Assembly (NCBI RefSeq): GCF_016427535.1
Contig: NZ_JAELXV010000001.1
Location: 930,001 to 994,000 of the forward strand
Length of the DNA stretch: 64,000 nucleotides
Source of the DNA: Hymenobacter sp. BT559
GTDB lineage: Bacteria > Bacteroidota > Bacteroidia > Cytophagales > Hymenobacteraceae
Direction of reading: 5' to 3'
Shown: piece by piece, positions 8,038-15,895 of the stretch
Position numbering within the stretch: the first letter of the stretch is position 1
How the letters are laid out: each line of letters begins with the position of its first letter
Position numbers and translations under genes: made by a program
Notes under the pieces: model-generated
The model's database searches: none
Told to the model about the DNA's origin: nothing
Seen by the model: the letters and a program-made list of their open reading frames with translations, nothing else

Positions 8038-8721
8038 ATGGCTAAGCGTGCGTTTCTTTGGCGCATGCTTACGCCTCTGCTTGCCGCCCGCTGGCACGCG
8101 CTCACTGCGCCTTTGCTACCCGATACCGCTCGCCGCGAAGCCGAGCTCCAGCGCTTGGCTGCCGCCTACGACGCGCCCGAGCGACACTACCACACCCTAG
8201 GGCACATCGAGAACCTGCTGACTAGGGTAGGGGCACACACCTTGCAAGACCCGGTAGCGGTGGAACTGGCCGTTTGGTACCACGATGCTGTGTACAACGC
8301 CTTGGGTTCTGATAACGAGGCAAAAAGTGCGGAGTGGGCCCTGGCTTTCCTACAAGAAACCAGCCTGGCACCCGCCCGCTGCGAGCGTGTGGCCGACCTC
8401 ATCCGGCGCACCCAAGACCATACCCAGCCCCAGCCGCCCGCTGATACGGACTTACTGCTGTTCCTAGATGCCGACCTGAGCATCCTAGGTGCCTCAGAAA
8501 TGGCCTATTGGGACTATGCCCGCCAGATACGCCGCGAGTATCAGCTGGTGCCAGAGGAGCCCTACCGCTCCGGCCGCTCCAAGGTGCTAGCCAAATTGCT
8601 CGCTGCCCCGGTGCTCTTTCATATGCCTGTTCTACGCGAGGAGCTAGACGCGCCTGCCCGGCGCAATTTGCAAGCCGAACTCGACGCCTGGGAGCAAGGT
8701 GGGTTGCCAGAGTTAGAGTAG
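8038..8721 (+). CDS. Predicted metal-dependent HD-superfamily phosphohydrolase
   Basis: A 227-residue soluble protein. RHYHTLGHIENLL near residue 50 gives the first His pair and AVWYHDAVYN near residue 78 the HD metal-binding dyad, followed by a conserved Asp in FLDADLSILG near residue 145. This order is that of the uncharacterised COG4339 HD proteins, which are assumed to hydrolyse a phosphoester; the substrate is unknown. The start ATG lies 20 bases after the glycosyltransferase stop. The next promoter (8755) lies just past its stop. Confidence 0.82.
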   Translation: MAKRAFLWRMLTPLLAARWHALTAPLLPDTARREAELQRLAAAYDAPERHYHTLGHIENLLTRVGAHTLQDPVAVELAVWYHDAVYNALGSDNEAKSAEWALAFLQETSLAPARCERVADLIRRTQDHTQPQPPADTDLLLFLDADLSILGASEMAYWDYARQIRREYQLVPEEPYRSGRSKVLAKLLAAPVLFHMPVLREELDAPARRNLQAELDAWEQGGLPELE

Positions 8722-8754
8722 TAGCCCGCGCTACAAAGTCCATGCTACGGCTCG

Positions 8755-8762
8755 TACCTTTG
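8755..8762 (+). promoter_or_regulatory. Promoter -7 box for the SAM riboswitch transcript
   Basis: TACCTTTG, a perfect TAnnTTTG match, about 30 bases before the first riboswitch helix. No clear -33 TTG was found at the expected spacing. Confidence 0.7.
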
Positions 8763-8792
8763 CCTTAGTCAAGTTCGGCTACCTAGGCCCAA

Positions 8793-8910
8793 GCTTGTTT
8801 TTATAAAGAGGCGCTGAGAGATAGGCTCTGCGACGCGCCGGCAACCCCCGCCCCGGCGGAACGGTGCCAACCGACCGGCCCCCAAACCATGGTGGCCCAT
8901 ATAAAAGCCC
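8793..8910 (+). promoter_or_regulatory. SAM-I (S-box) riboswitch
   Basis: S-adenosylmethionine-sensing leader. The order of conserved pieces is that of the S-box: GAGGCGCTGAGAG (8808-8820), a short helix, GCGACGCGCCGGCAACC ending at 8846, a GC-rich variable hairpin, then GGTGCCAACC (8863-8872). The closing helix P1 is supported by TTTTATA (from about 8798) pairing with TATAAAA (about 8900-8906). The first helix after it is GGCGC-tat-GCGCC near 8963. The leader continues for about 200 bases before the permease ATG at 9114, room for an expression platform. High SAM is expected to lower expression of the downstream gene. I identified this by motif, not by a covariance search. Confidence 0.85.
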
Positions 8911-9113
8911 GTGGCTGTTTTCTATCGTTTCCCTGGTGTTTTTCACGTAGTTGGCTATGCGGCGCTATGCGCCGGCCGCTGTCGTTGTTGAGCCGGGGAG
9001 CATTCAGTAAGTATTTCATTTTTAAGGGTTGACTACGACTAGCCGGGCGCGGATGCGTACTGAGGTAGCACGGTCATTATCAAACGCGGGCTTGCGGAGC
9101 CGGCGATACATTT

Positions 9114-10565
9114 ATGTTAAAAAAATCACTTGAACTGCTGCGGCAGGAAGCGGCCGAGTCGGGCACTGGCACGCTCAAGCGCAGCCTCAACGGTATCAGC
9201 CTCATTGCCCTAGGTATTGGGGTTATTATTGGGGCGGGCTTGTTCTCGCTCACGGGCCTTGCAGCAGCCAACCACGCTGGGCCAGCCGTGACGCTCTCTT
9301 TTGTGGTGGCGGCGGTGGGATGCGCGTTTTCGGCCCTGTGCTACGCCGAGTTTGCGGCGCTGGTGCCGGTGGCGGGCTCGGCCTATACCTACTCCTACGC
9401 TACCATGGGCGAGCTATTTGCCTGGATAATCGGCTGGGACCTGGTGCTCGAATACTCGGTGGGCGCGGCCACAGTGGCCATCAGCTGGTCGCAGTACCTG
9501 CTCAAGTTTCTGGATAAGTACGGCCTGCACCTGCCCGCTCAGCTTGTCATGTCGCCCTTCGAAACGGTGAAGCTGGCCAATGGTGCCGAGGTGCACGGCT
9601 ACGCCAACCTGCCGGCCATGGCCGTGGTACTGGCCATTACGGCCATCATCATCCGGGGCACGTCGGGCTCGGCGTGGTTTAATGCGCTGGTAGTGGCCCT
9701 GAAGGTGGCCGTGGTGCTGGTCTTCATCGCCCTAGGGTGGAACTACATCGACCCAGCCAACTACCACCCCTATATCCCGACCAACACGGGTACCTTCGGC
9801 GAGTTTGGCTGGAGCGGTATTCTGCGCGGGGCGGGCGTCGTGTTCTTCGTGTTTATCGGCTTCGATATCGTGGCCACCATGGCCCAGGAAACCAAGAATC
9901 CGCAGCGTAATATGCCCATTGGCATTCTGGGCTCACTCATTGTCTGCACCATTCTGTTCGTGCTGTTTGGCTACGTGATGACTGGGCTCGCCAACTACAA
10001 AGAGTTCAAAGACAGCGCCGCGCCGGTAGCCATTGCCATTGAGAAAACGCCGTACGGCTGGCTCAGTGGCGCTATTATCGGGGCTATTCTCATTGGCTAC
10101 ACCTCGGTTATTCTGGTCGATTTGCTGGGGCAGTCGCGGGTGTTTTTCTCTATGTCGAAGGATGGCTTGCTGCCGCCGGCCTTCAGCAAAGTGCACCCCA
10201 CATTTCGCACGCCAGTGCAGTCCAACCTGCTCCTAGGTGCCTTTATTGCGCTGTTTGCGGGCTTTGTGCCCATCTCGGTAGTGGGCGAAATGACGAGTAT
10301 TGGCACGCTGCTGGCCTTCGTAATGGTGTGCCTAGGTGTGCTCATCATGCGCCGCACCAACCCCGATGCCCCGCGCAGCTTCCGCACGCCGTGGGTGCCG
10401 GTGGTGCCCATCTTAGGTATCGTGACATGTTTGGTAATGATGGTAAGCCTACCTTGGGAAACCTGGTTGCGCCTGGCCGTGTGGCTGGCGCTAGGCATGG
10501 CTATCTACTTTGGCTACGGTAAAAAGCACAGCAAGCTTGGGCAACAGGCCCGGGGCGAGCAGTAG
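9114..10565 (+). CDS. APC-family amino-acid permease under a SAM riboswitch
   Basis: A 483-residue inner-membrane transporter with about 12-13 hydrophobic helices. The first helix carries the APC signature GIGVIIGAGLFSLTG near residue 36, and a conserved ETKNPQRNMPIGI segment follows near residue 262, as in the YfnA/CAT-type cationic amino-acid transporters. Overall length and the C-terminal pair of helices fit that group. Family homology alone would suggest basic amino acids or polyamines. The SAM riboswitch in the leader instead points to methionine or a sulfur-amino-acid precursor as the imported substrate; this is inference from regulation. All four CCTAGG sites in the gene read in frame as Leu-Gly. 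Confidence 0.9.
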   Translation: MLKKSLELLRQEAAESGTGTLKRSLNGISLIALGIGVIIGAGLFSLTGLAAANHAGPAVTLSFVVAAVGCAFSALCYAEFAALVPVAGSAYTYSYATMGELFAWIIGWDLVLEYSVGAATVAISWSQYLLKFLDKYGLHLPAQLVMSPFETVKLANGAEVHGYANLPAMAVVLAITAIIIRGTSGSAWFNALVVALKVAVVLVFIALGWNYIDPANYHPYIPTNTGTFGEFGWSGILRGAGVVFFVFIGFDIVATMAQETKNPQRNMPIGILGSLIVCTILFVLFGYVMTGLANYKEFKDSAAPVAIAIEKTPYGWLSGAIIGAILIGYTSVILVDLLGQSRVFFSMSKDGLLPPAFSKVHPTFRTPVQSNLLLGAFIALFAGFVPISVVGEMTSIGTLLAFVMVCLGVLIMRRTNPDAPRSFRTPWVPVVPILGIVTCLVMMVSLPWETWLRLAVWLALGMAIYFGYGKKHSKLGQQARGEQ

Positions 10566-10636
10566 CCCCGGTAGCGATAGCTGCCTCTTTTTCTGATTGT
10601 TTGACCTAGGTACTTTTTAGGTAAAAAATAGGGCGG

Positions 10637-10644
10637 TACCTTTG
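10637..10644 (+). promoter_or_regulatory. Promoter -7 box upstream of the 10709 gene
   Basis: TACCTTTG, perfect TAnnTTTG match, giving a leader of about 60 bases before the ATG at 10709. A TTTG at 10600 is too far upstream to be a normal -33 box. Confidence 0.65.
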
Positions 10645-10708
10645 CATGATAGCGGCGCTTGGCTGCTATCTCTATTCTGAATAAGCAGCCCGCTGCTGCT
10701 CTGCTCTT

Positions 10709-11068
10709 ATGACTCAGTATTTGCTCGATGTCAACTTACAGCAAGTGCCCGACCCCTACCTGCACGGTAGCTGGCGCGTGGTAGACCGTGTGCTCAGCCA
10801 GACTGACCCGACTACCCCACTGGCCCAGGCTACGCACCTGCACCTGCAGGATGGCCACTGGCACCTCGAAACGCCCGCTGCCCCGGCCAAAGGCCAGTGG
10901 ACGGTGGAGCGTGATAGTCTGCTGAGCCGGCCCTACCTGCAGCTGCACCTGGCCTCCGAAATTGTGACGGCCCTCGTGACGCGCCTGCGCCGCACGGCCG
11001 ATGGCGCTTACCGCACACTGGTACTGTACTTTCAGTCGGGCCTGGAGTTGTTTTTAGTTCATCCTTAG
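10709..11068 (+). CDS. Hypothetical protein, 119 residues
   Basis: I do not recognise a family. The protein is soluble, with no signal peptide, and alternates short strands (THLHLQDGHWHLET, KGQWTVERDSLL, YLQLHLASEIVTALVTRL, YRTLVLYF), which suggests a small beta-barrel or lipocalin-like fold; that is only a reading of strand pattern. It has its own -7 box and lies 13 bases upstream of the PAS gene, so the two are probably cotranscribed. Confidence 0.6.
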   Translation: MTQYLLDVNLQQVPDPYLHGSWRVVDRVLSQTDPTTPLAQATHLHLQDGHWHLETPAAPAKGQWTVERDSLLSRPYLQLHLASEIVTALVTRLRRTADGAYRTLVLYFQSGLELFLVHP

Positions 11069-11081
11069 GTAGCTATAAATC

Positions 11082-11618
11082 GTGACAACTACCGATTTCG
11101 CTTCCTTCGAGCGCCTGCAAACGGCCGTGGACGCATCTGGCGTGGGTACCTGGGACTACGACCTTGTGGCCAATACCCTGACTTGGTCGCCCCGCTGCAA
11201 AGAGCTATTTGGCGTGCCCGCCGACCAGAATGTCACCTACGCTGACTTTGTGGAGCTAGTGCACCCCGACGACCGCGCCGCCACTGTGGCTGCTGTAGAG
11301 CAGGCCTTCGACCCGGCTGGCTCGGGTAGCTACGACATCGAGTATCGCACCCGCTGGCAGCAGCCAGGCCAGCCCGTGCTGTGGGCCCGGGCCACGGGCC
11401 GGGCATTTTTCGACGAAGCCCGCACAAAGGTTTACCGCTTTATCGGCACCATTTCTGACGTGACTCCCATGCGCCAGATGCAGGAGCAACTAACGCACTC
11501 CTACCAAGACCTAGAAGTGAAAGTGACCTTCCGTAACCTGGAGCTGGAGCGCGAAGTGCAGCAGTTGCGCGCTAAGTTGGCGGCCCTAGCGCCTACGGCC
11601 CGAGAGGCTAGCAACTAA
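11082..11618 (+). CDS. Stand-alone PAS-domain protein
   Basis: A 178-residue protein with a GTG start, preceded closely by the 10709 gene. Residues about 10-125 form a PAS fold-3 sensor domain: VGTWDYDLVANTLTWSP, FVELVHPDDRAATVAAVEQA, then the PAC segment RFIGTISDVTPMRQ. A helical coiled-coil tail (about 130-172, QEQLTHSYQDLEVKV and ELEREVQQLRAKLAA) would normally lead into a histidine kinase, but the protein ends there. It may be a dimeric sensor that acts in trans or a shortened kinase. No ligand residue is evident. Confidence 0.8.
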   Translation: MTTTDFASFERLQTAVDASGVGTWDYDLVANTLTWSPRCKELFGVPADQNVTYADFVELVHPDDRAATVAAVEQAFDPAGSGSYDIEYRTRWQQPGQPVLWARATGRAFFDEARTKVYRFIGTISDVTPMRQMQEQLTHSYQDLEVKVTFRNLELEREVQQLRAKLAALAPTAREASN

Positions 11619-11634
11619 TCAAACTATAAAGAGT

Positions 11635-11690
11635 AACCGTGACGGGCAGGCGCAACGCGAACTTTCGCGTTGCGCCTGCCCGTCACGGTT
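11635..11690. terminator. Perfect 27-bp hairpin between convergent genes
   Basis: Arms 11635-11661 and 11664-11690 pair perfectly with a two-base centre. The arms hold AACCGTGACGGGCAGG and GCGCAACGCGAA. It lies between the PAS gene and the flippase gene, whose TTA stop (11690-11692) overlaps the last base of the hairpin. The likely role is bidirectional termination; T runs are weak. Confidence 0.8.
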
Positions 11691-13171
11691 TATCGGTTAC
11701 CTACTAAGCTGCGCACCTTCTGCGCCACTGCCGATACCTCGGGCACCCAGCCGCTCAGCAACAGACCTAGGCCGTAGAGCACTGTAAGTACGCCACCACG
11801 CAGTAGCAGCGTCAGCCAAATGTTGGACAGCGCTGGCAGCGCCCAGGCTACTGCCCCTGCTCCCGCGGCTAGTCCCAGAATGTACACAATGCGCCGGTCG
11901 AACGGCTGCCAACCAAAGCTGCGCCACACAAACCACGTGCGCGCCAGATTGATGCTGGCCAGCGCCAGCGCGTTAGATAACGCCGCCCCCGTAAGGCCCA
12001 GGCGCGGTATCAGCAGCGCATTGAGCCCGATGATGAGGCCTGATAAACCCACGTTGAATAGCAAGTCGTAGCGATAGCGCGGCGACGTTACCACAATAAT
12101 TCCGTTCACGCCCGTGATGCCGTCAGTGAGGCGGCCGGCCAGCAGTAGCAGCACTGCTACGGTGCCCGTGGCAAAAGCTGGCTTATGAATGAGGCCGTAA
12201 ATGAAGGGTAGGTTGAGTCCGATACCTAGGGCCAGATAGGCGCCCAGCGCAGTAGTAAGGCGGGTGGTGCGTTGGTAAAAATCGAGCATTTTAGCGCTGG
12301 CGCCCTCCTTCCAATATTCCGCAATAAGCGGGTAGGCCGTTTTGTACAGCGCCCGAAACGGGATGGCCAGCGCCGTGCTGATATTAAGCGCAATGGCATA
12401 AATGCCCGCGTCGGTGAAGCTGCGCGAGCCCAGCATGAGCGAGTCGATAGTGACCAGCACCGTGCCCGAAATATTGCCCAGTAGTGCAAAGCTGCCAAAC
12501 CGCAGCAGCTCGCTCATGGGGCGCACTTGCAGCACTGCCCGCGTGGGCCGCAGGTGCAGCTCGCCAATAAACCCTAGGTAGCCCAGCAGCAGCACCGCAA
12601 TGGCCGCGTAGCTGCCTAGGTAGGCCAGCACAAAGCCGTCGAAAGTGAGGTAGCCCGCCCCGTAGAGCGCTGCCGACCCCACGATGAGCAGCCGTTGTAG
12701 AACATCAGTAAGAAACGAAGAAAACGAAGTGTGAAACAGCGACTTGGTATAGGCCTCCAGCAGATTGTAGAGCAAGATGCACAGCGCCAGTGCCAGCATA
12801 GCCCCGTAGTGCGGACCTAGGAGGGCCGCATCGTGGGCATACCAGCGCAGTACTAGCGGCCGGCCCAACCACAGCGCCAGCGCCACCAGCCCAAACACCC
12901 CCAGCGGCACTGCTAGCAGCAGCGGCAGGTAGCCCGAGTGCCCCGTTTCGCGATTGCGGAAATAAGGGAAATACCGAAGGGTAGTATTAGTGAAGCCCAG
13001 CGCCGACACCAACGCCCCAAGCGTAGCCAAGGATACCAGCACCTGCGTGAGGCCCAGCTGAGCCGGCTCCAGAAGCCTAGGTAGCACCAGCGTAGTATTG
13101 ACGAAGCCAATACCTAGCCCGATGTAGGAAATAGCAGTGTTACGCAGCCCCTGCCGCCGAACGATACCCAA
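11690..13171 (-). CDS. Wzx-type polysaccharide flippase
   Basis: A 493-residue inner-membrane protein with about 12-14 hydrophobic helices, of the polysaccharide biosynthesis/MATE-like (RfbX/Wzx) superfamily. The opening MGIVRRQGLRNTAISYIGLGIGFVNT is typical of Bacteroidota flippases. Charged residues cluster in the short loops, as in RNRETGHSGYLP near residue 75. Expected role is to move a lipid-linked glycan across the inner membrane. The start is TTG at 13171, in the family's usual position; no ATG or GTG fits better. It is the last gene of the minus-strand surface-sugar cluster, 20 bases after the deacetylase gene, and ends in the strong hairpin. Confidence 0.85.
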   Translation of the reverse strand: MGIVRRQGLRNTAISYIGLGIGFVNTTLVLPRLLEPAQLGLTQVLVSLATLGALVSALGFTNTTLRYFPYFRNRETGHSGYLPLLLAVPLGVFGLVALALWLGRPLVLRWYAHDAALLGPHYGAMLALALCILLYNLLEAYTKSLFHTSFSSFLTDVLQRLLIVGSAALYGAGYLTFDGFVLAYLGSYAAIAVLLLGYLGFIGELHLRPTRAVLQVRPMSELLRFGSFALLGNISGTVLVTIDSLMLGSRSFTDAGIYAIALNISTALAIPFRALYKTAYPLIAEYWKEGASAKMLDFYQRTTRLTTALGAYLALGIGLNLPFIYGLIHKPAFATGTVAVLLLLAGRLTDGITGVNGIIVVTSPRYRYDLLFNVGLSGLIIGLNALLIPRLGLTGAALSNALALASINLARTWFVWRSFGWQPFDRRIVYILGLAAGAGAVAWALPALSNIWLTLLLRGGVLTVLYGLGLLLSGWVPEVSAVAQKVRSLVGNR

Positions 13172-13174
13172 GTT

Positions 13175-13209
13175 GAGTTAGGAGTTTTGAGTTAAGAGTG
13201 TTGAGTGGG
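13175..13209. repeat. Degenerate heptanucleotide tandem array (GAGTTnn)
   Basis: Five consecutive 7-base units: GAGTTAG, GAGTTTT, GAGTTAA, GAGTGTT, GAGTGGG. The array covers the deacetylase stop codon (13192-13194) and encodes its last few residues; it ends just before the flippase start. Confidence 0.8.
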
Positions 13210-14586
13210 CGCAGCGGTAAATTCTTCCCAGATTTCGCGCCCGGTGCAAAAAGCCGCTCCCTGCGCCTGCAAATGCGCCATGATTTCGTGAAACTGGTGC
13301 GGGCCGTTCACTGTGTTGGCCGGGTCGAAGTTCTGGTTGTGCCACAGCACCGAGGCCACGCCCCCAAAGCGCTTTATCTCAGCAAAAACGGGCGCAAGCG
13401 CGGGTAGAATTTCGTTAGGTGCCAGTTGCAAGTAGTTGGGATGGTGCAGCGTGGCGTCCATCACGTTGAGGGGGATTTCGAGGAAATCGGTAGAGCGCCC
13501 TTTGGTAAAATCGAAAGGGTAAAACGGCAGGCAAAAAGAATTGCGGAAGCCGAAATGCTCGGCAAAGCCTAGTGTAGAGTCGTAGCCGAAGCAGCTCGAA
13601 GCATCCACGACGGTTGGTGTGCAGCGCGGTTCCCAACTCAGGTAGTGAAAGCGCAGACCGTTGCCCTCATACCATAAGCTATTTTCCATCTCCATTTCCA
13701 GGCGCGCGGCGTCCAGAGCCGTACCGATGCTGCCGTGCAGGCTAACCTCGCAGCCTTGTTTCTTGAGAAGCCGTAACCGGGGTTGTATCAGAGCTGATAG
13801 AGAATAGTCAGCATTAGGTGTGCCGTTAGCCGCTTTTCCTTTGGCTCCCAGCATAAAAAACGTGGACCTCGCGCCGTACTGTGCCGTTGCTGTCGCCACG
13901 GCTTCTAGGTTATCCCATGCATCATGCTGAGTCAGATGATGCCACAGCAGCTTGCCGAATTTTCTAAATTGCCGCTGCTGCAGCGCGGCCTTGGCGGGCG
14001 CTTTCCAAGCACTGTATAAGCTATCAACATCGTGCGAAATGAAGGCCGCAAAATCAGCCTGCTGCGGCCCCCAGCGGCGCGGTTGCAGTGGCTGTCCGGT
14101 CATGTGCTCCACGGCTGCCCGCAGCACATCGAAGTAATAATTGACCACTGGCAGTGTTACGAAGCCGTTTTTTTTCTGCACGCTCGCCGCGTAGGGAAAG
14201 CGTCCGTGCTGGTCGCGCTCGGTCGAGAAATATTCCTGCCAGCCGCTCAGCAGGTAAAACGCCGCCGAAATAATATCGGCCGAGATGATGACTTTATCCT
14301 CCTGAAAAAGAAGTGTTTTTTGGGTTGGGTCATCGAAGAAAAAGGGGATTTGCATCCCTTGCCACTCGCGCCAGTTAGGGGTAGTAGGATAAGGCTGCGT
14401 ATCCCCAAAAAACGCCTCGCCCAACTCAGCAATTTCCACTAGGTGCCCCGTGGCCGTGTAGCCTATCACGCCGATAGGTGCGCCGGGATAGGCCAGCGCA
14501 AAATGCTCTAGCACGTAACGCAGCCGGGTTTCGGCCGAAACGGGTACGGCAGCCAGCGGTGGAAGCGGGAAAGTAGGCGTGGGCAT
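13192..14586 (-). CDS. Polysaccharide deacetylase family protein with an N-terminal extension
   Basis: About 464 residues from ATG 14586 (an in-frame GTG lies at 14595, inside a promoter box). The N-terminal 170 residues resemble the DUF7033-type extension found with Bacteroidota deacetylases. The NodB-like domain starts at AAFISHDVDSLY near residue 186, where HDVD supplies the metal Asp, and continues with FFMLGAKGKA, CEVSLHGSIGTA (SLHG near residue 280) and VLWHNQNFD near the end. Expected to deacetylate a sugar in the exported glycan. The last residues TQHS are encoded by the heptanucleotide array. A -7 box at 14595-14602 gives this gene its own promoter. Confidence 0.82.
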   Translation of the reverse strand: MPTPTFPLPPLAAVPVSAETRLRYVLEHFALAYPGAPIGVIGYTATGHLVEIAELGEAFFGDTQPYPTTPNWREWQGMQIPFFFDDPTQKTLLFQEDKVIISADIISAAFYLLSGWQEYFSTERDQHGRFPYAASVQKKNGFVTLPVVNYYFDVLRAAVEHMTGQPLQPRRWGPQQADFAAFISHDVDSLYSAWKAPAKAALQQRQFRKFGKLLWHHLTQHDAWDNLEAVATATAQYGARSTFFMLGAKGKAANGTPNADYSLSALIQPRLRLLKKQGCEVSLHGSIGTALDAARLEMEMENSLWYEGNGLRFHYLSWEPRCTPTVVDASSCFGYDSTLGFAEHFGFRNSFCLPFYPFDFTKGRSTDFLEIPLNVMDATLHHPNYLQLAPNEILPALAPVFAEIKRFGGVASVLWHNQNFDPANTVNGPHQFHEIMAHLQAQGAAFCTGREIWEEFTAAPTQHS

Positions 14587-14594
14587 GAGGGCCA

Positions 14595-14602
14595 CAAAAC
14601 TA
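14595..14602 (-). promoter_or_regulatory. Internal promoter -7 box before the deacetylase gene
   Basis: TAGTTTTG on the minus strand, overlapping the TAG stop of the upstream gene and lying eight bases before ATG 14586. Confidence 0.55.
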
Positions 14603-15895
14603 CGCCCTTGCGGTTGGGGCGGCCAGCCACTCGTTCAGCCGGCGCACGGCTAGTACACGGCTGTGGCCCTCGTCGGGGGTGCCTAGGGTGGCGTTGTAAT
14701 AGGCGGCGCGGCGGTAGAGGTCGAGCGGTTTGTGCTGCGCCAGTCGGCCTATGGCCGCTGTTAATTCGGGCAGTGAATGCGCCCACTCACTAAGACCGTG
14801 GGCGGCGTAGCCGTAATAGTCGGCTAGGGTAGGCGTAGGCGAAAAGCGGTAGTACACGCTGGCCACGTTGAGCAGCGTGGCTTCGAGGTGGGTACTGGTG
14901 TCGGCAGCCACCAGCGCATCGTGCGCCTGCAAAAACTGAAAGACGTTTTCCTGGTGCGGGTCGCTCCACTGCAAGCCGGGCAGCGCTTGGCGCAGGGCGC
15001 CGAAGTCGCGCCCGTCGCCAGGGTGGGGTCGCAGAGTGAAGGTGAGGCCGGGCAGCTCGCGCAGCAGGTAGGCCAGCGTGTCGGCCAAGGCGGGCAGCTC
15101 ATCGAGCAGGTTGCAGGCCACGGCCACGCGGCGCACCTGCGATGCGGTATTGCGCTGCGCCAGAAAGGCGTCGGCCTTAGGCATGCCCACCAGCTCGACA
15201 CGCCCGCGCACCGGGCCGCACTGGCTGTATTTGTCGAGCGCGTCCTGGCCTTCGAGCAGGCTCAGGTCGAAGCCTAGGGGCGGGAAATTGGTGCTCACGC
15301 TGGCGTGCTGCACATAGGCGGTGGGCACGCCCTCGGCGCGGCAGGCCAGCAGCAGGGCGCGGGCGTCGTCGTTGTGGTCGTTGGCAAACACCACGGCCTG
15401 CGGCCGGTAGTGGCGCAGGGCCAGCCGATACACTTCGTAGTACCCTAAGGCGTAAAAAATGAGGTCAAAGAACCGTAGGGCCCGGCCGCCTAACTCACGT
15501 TTCAAACCAAGCAAAGCGGCTGGATATTGCCAGTAGTACAATATTTTACGGCGCAGCGATAGTCGATTTACGGCTCGGCCGTAGCGGCCGATGTTCTTGC
15601 CTTGGCCAGCCACCAGTACCGCATTGGGCCGGGCGTCTTTAATGAAGCTGAGCGCATCGTAGTTGTTGGCGCTCACTACGTAGAGCCACACCGCGCCACG
15701 TAACTGTTCGGGGCTGCGGATGGGCTGAAACAGGTGTCCCACCAACCGCAGCCCCGTGTAGCCGGCCACCCGCGCCAGCCGCTTGAGTGAGCTGGCGGGC
15801 GAAATGCTGGCCAGTACCGAAGCCGGCATGCCAGCAAATAAATCGGTGAAGCGCAGCTGTAAAATATCGCGCAGCCGGGCTACCTGGCTGCTCAC
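14600..15895 (-). CDS. GT-B-like glycosyltransferase, candidate nonulosonate transferase
   Basis: Start chosen as GTG 15895, overlapping the TGA of the pseI gene as GTGA, which suggests translational coupling; upstream in-frame codons lie inside pseI. This gives 431 residues with no signal peptide. The C-terminal half has TLRPHPGD near residue 295 and DTSTHLEATLL near residue 335, the RPHP and S/T-HLEA pattern seen in CDP-glycerol phosphotransferases and several bacterial sialyl/Kdo-type transferases. AVVFANDHNDDARAL near residue 165 fits a GT-B domain. Lying directly after the nonulosonate synthase gene, it is a reasonable candidate to transfer the CMP-activated sugar. That is inference; no close family name can be given. 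Confidence 0.65.
   Translation of the reverse strand: MSSQVARLRDILQLRFTDLFAGMPASVLASISPASSLKRLARVAGYTGLRLVGHLFQPIRSPEQLRGAVWLYVVSANNYDALSFIKDARPNAVLVAGQGKNIGRYGRAVNRLSLRRKILYYWQYPAALLGLKRELGGRALRFFDLIFYALGYYEVYRLALRHYRPQAVVFANDHNDDARALLLACRAEGVPTAYVQHASVSTNFPPLGFDLSLLEGQDALDKYSQCGPVRGRVELVGMPKADAFLAQRNTASQVRRVAVACNLLDELPALADTLAYLLRELPGLTFTLRPHPGDGRDFGALRQALPGLQWSDPHQENVFQFLQAHDALVAADTSTHLEATLLNVASVYYRFSPTPTLADYYGYAAHGLSEWAHSLPELTAAIGRLAQHKPLDLYRRAAYYNATLGTPDEGHSRVLAVRRLNEWLAAPTARA

Noticed and set aside
10600..10644. TTTG at 10600 with TACCTTTG at 10637 as a full -33/-7 promoter.
   Set aside because: The spacing of about 33 bases is too long for the usual 17-23; only the -7 box is kept.
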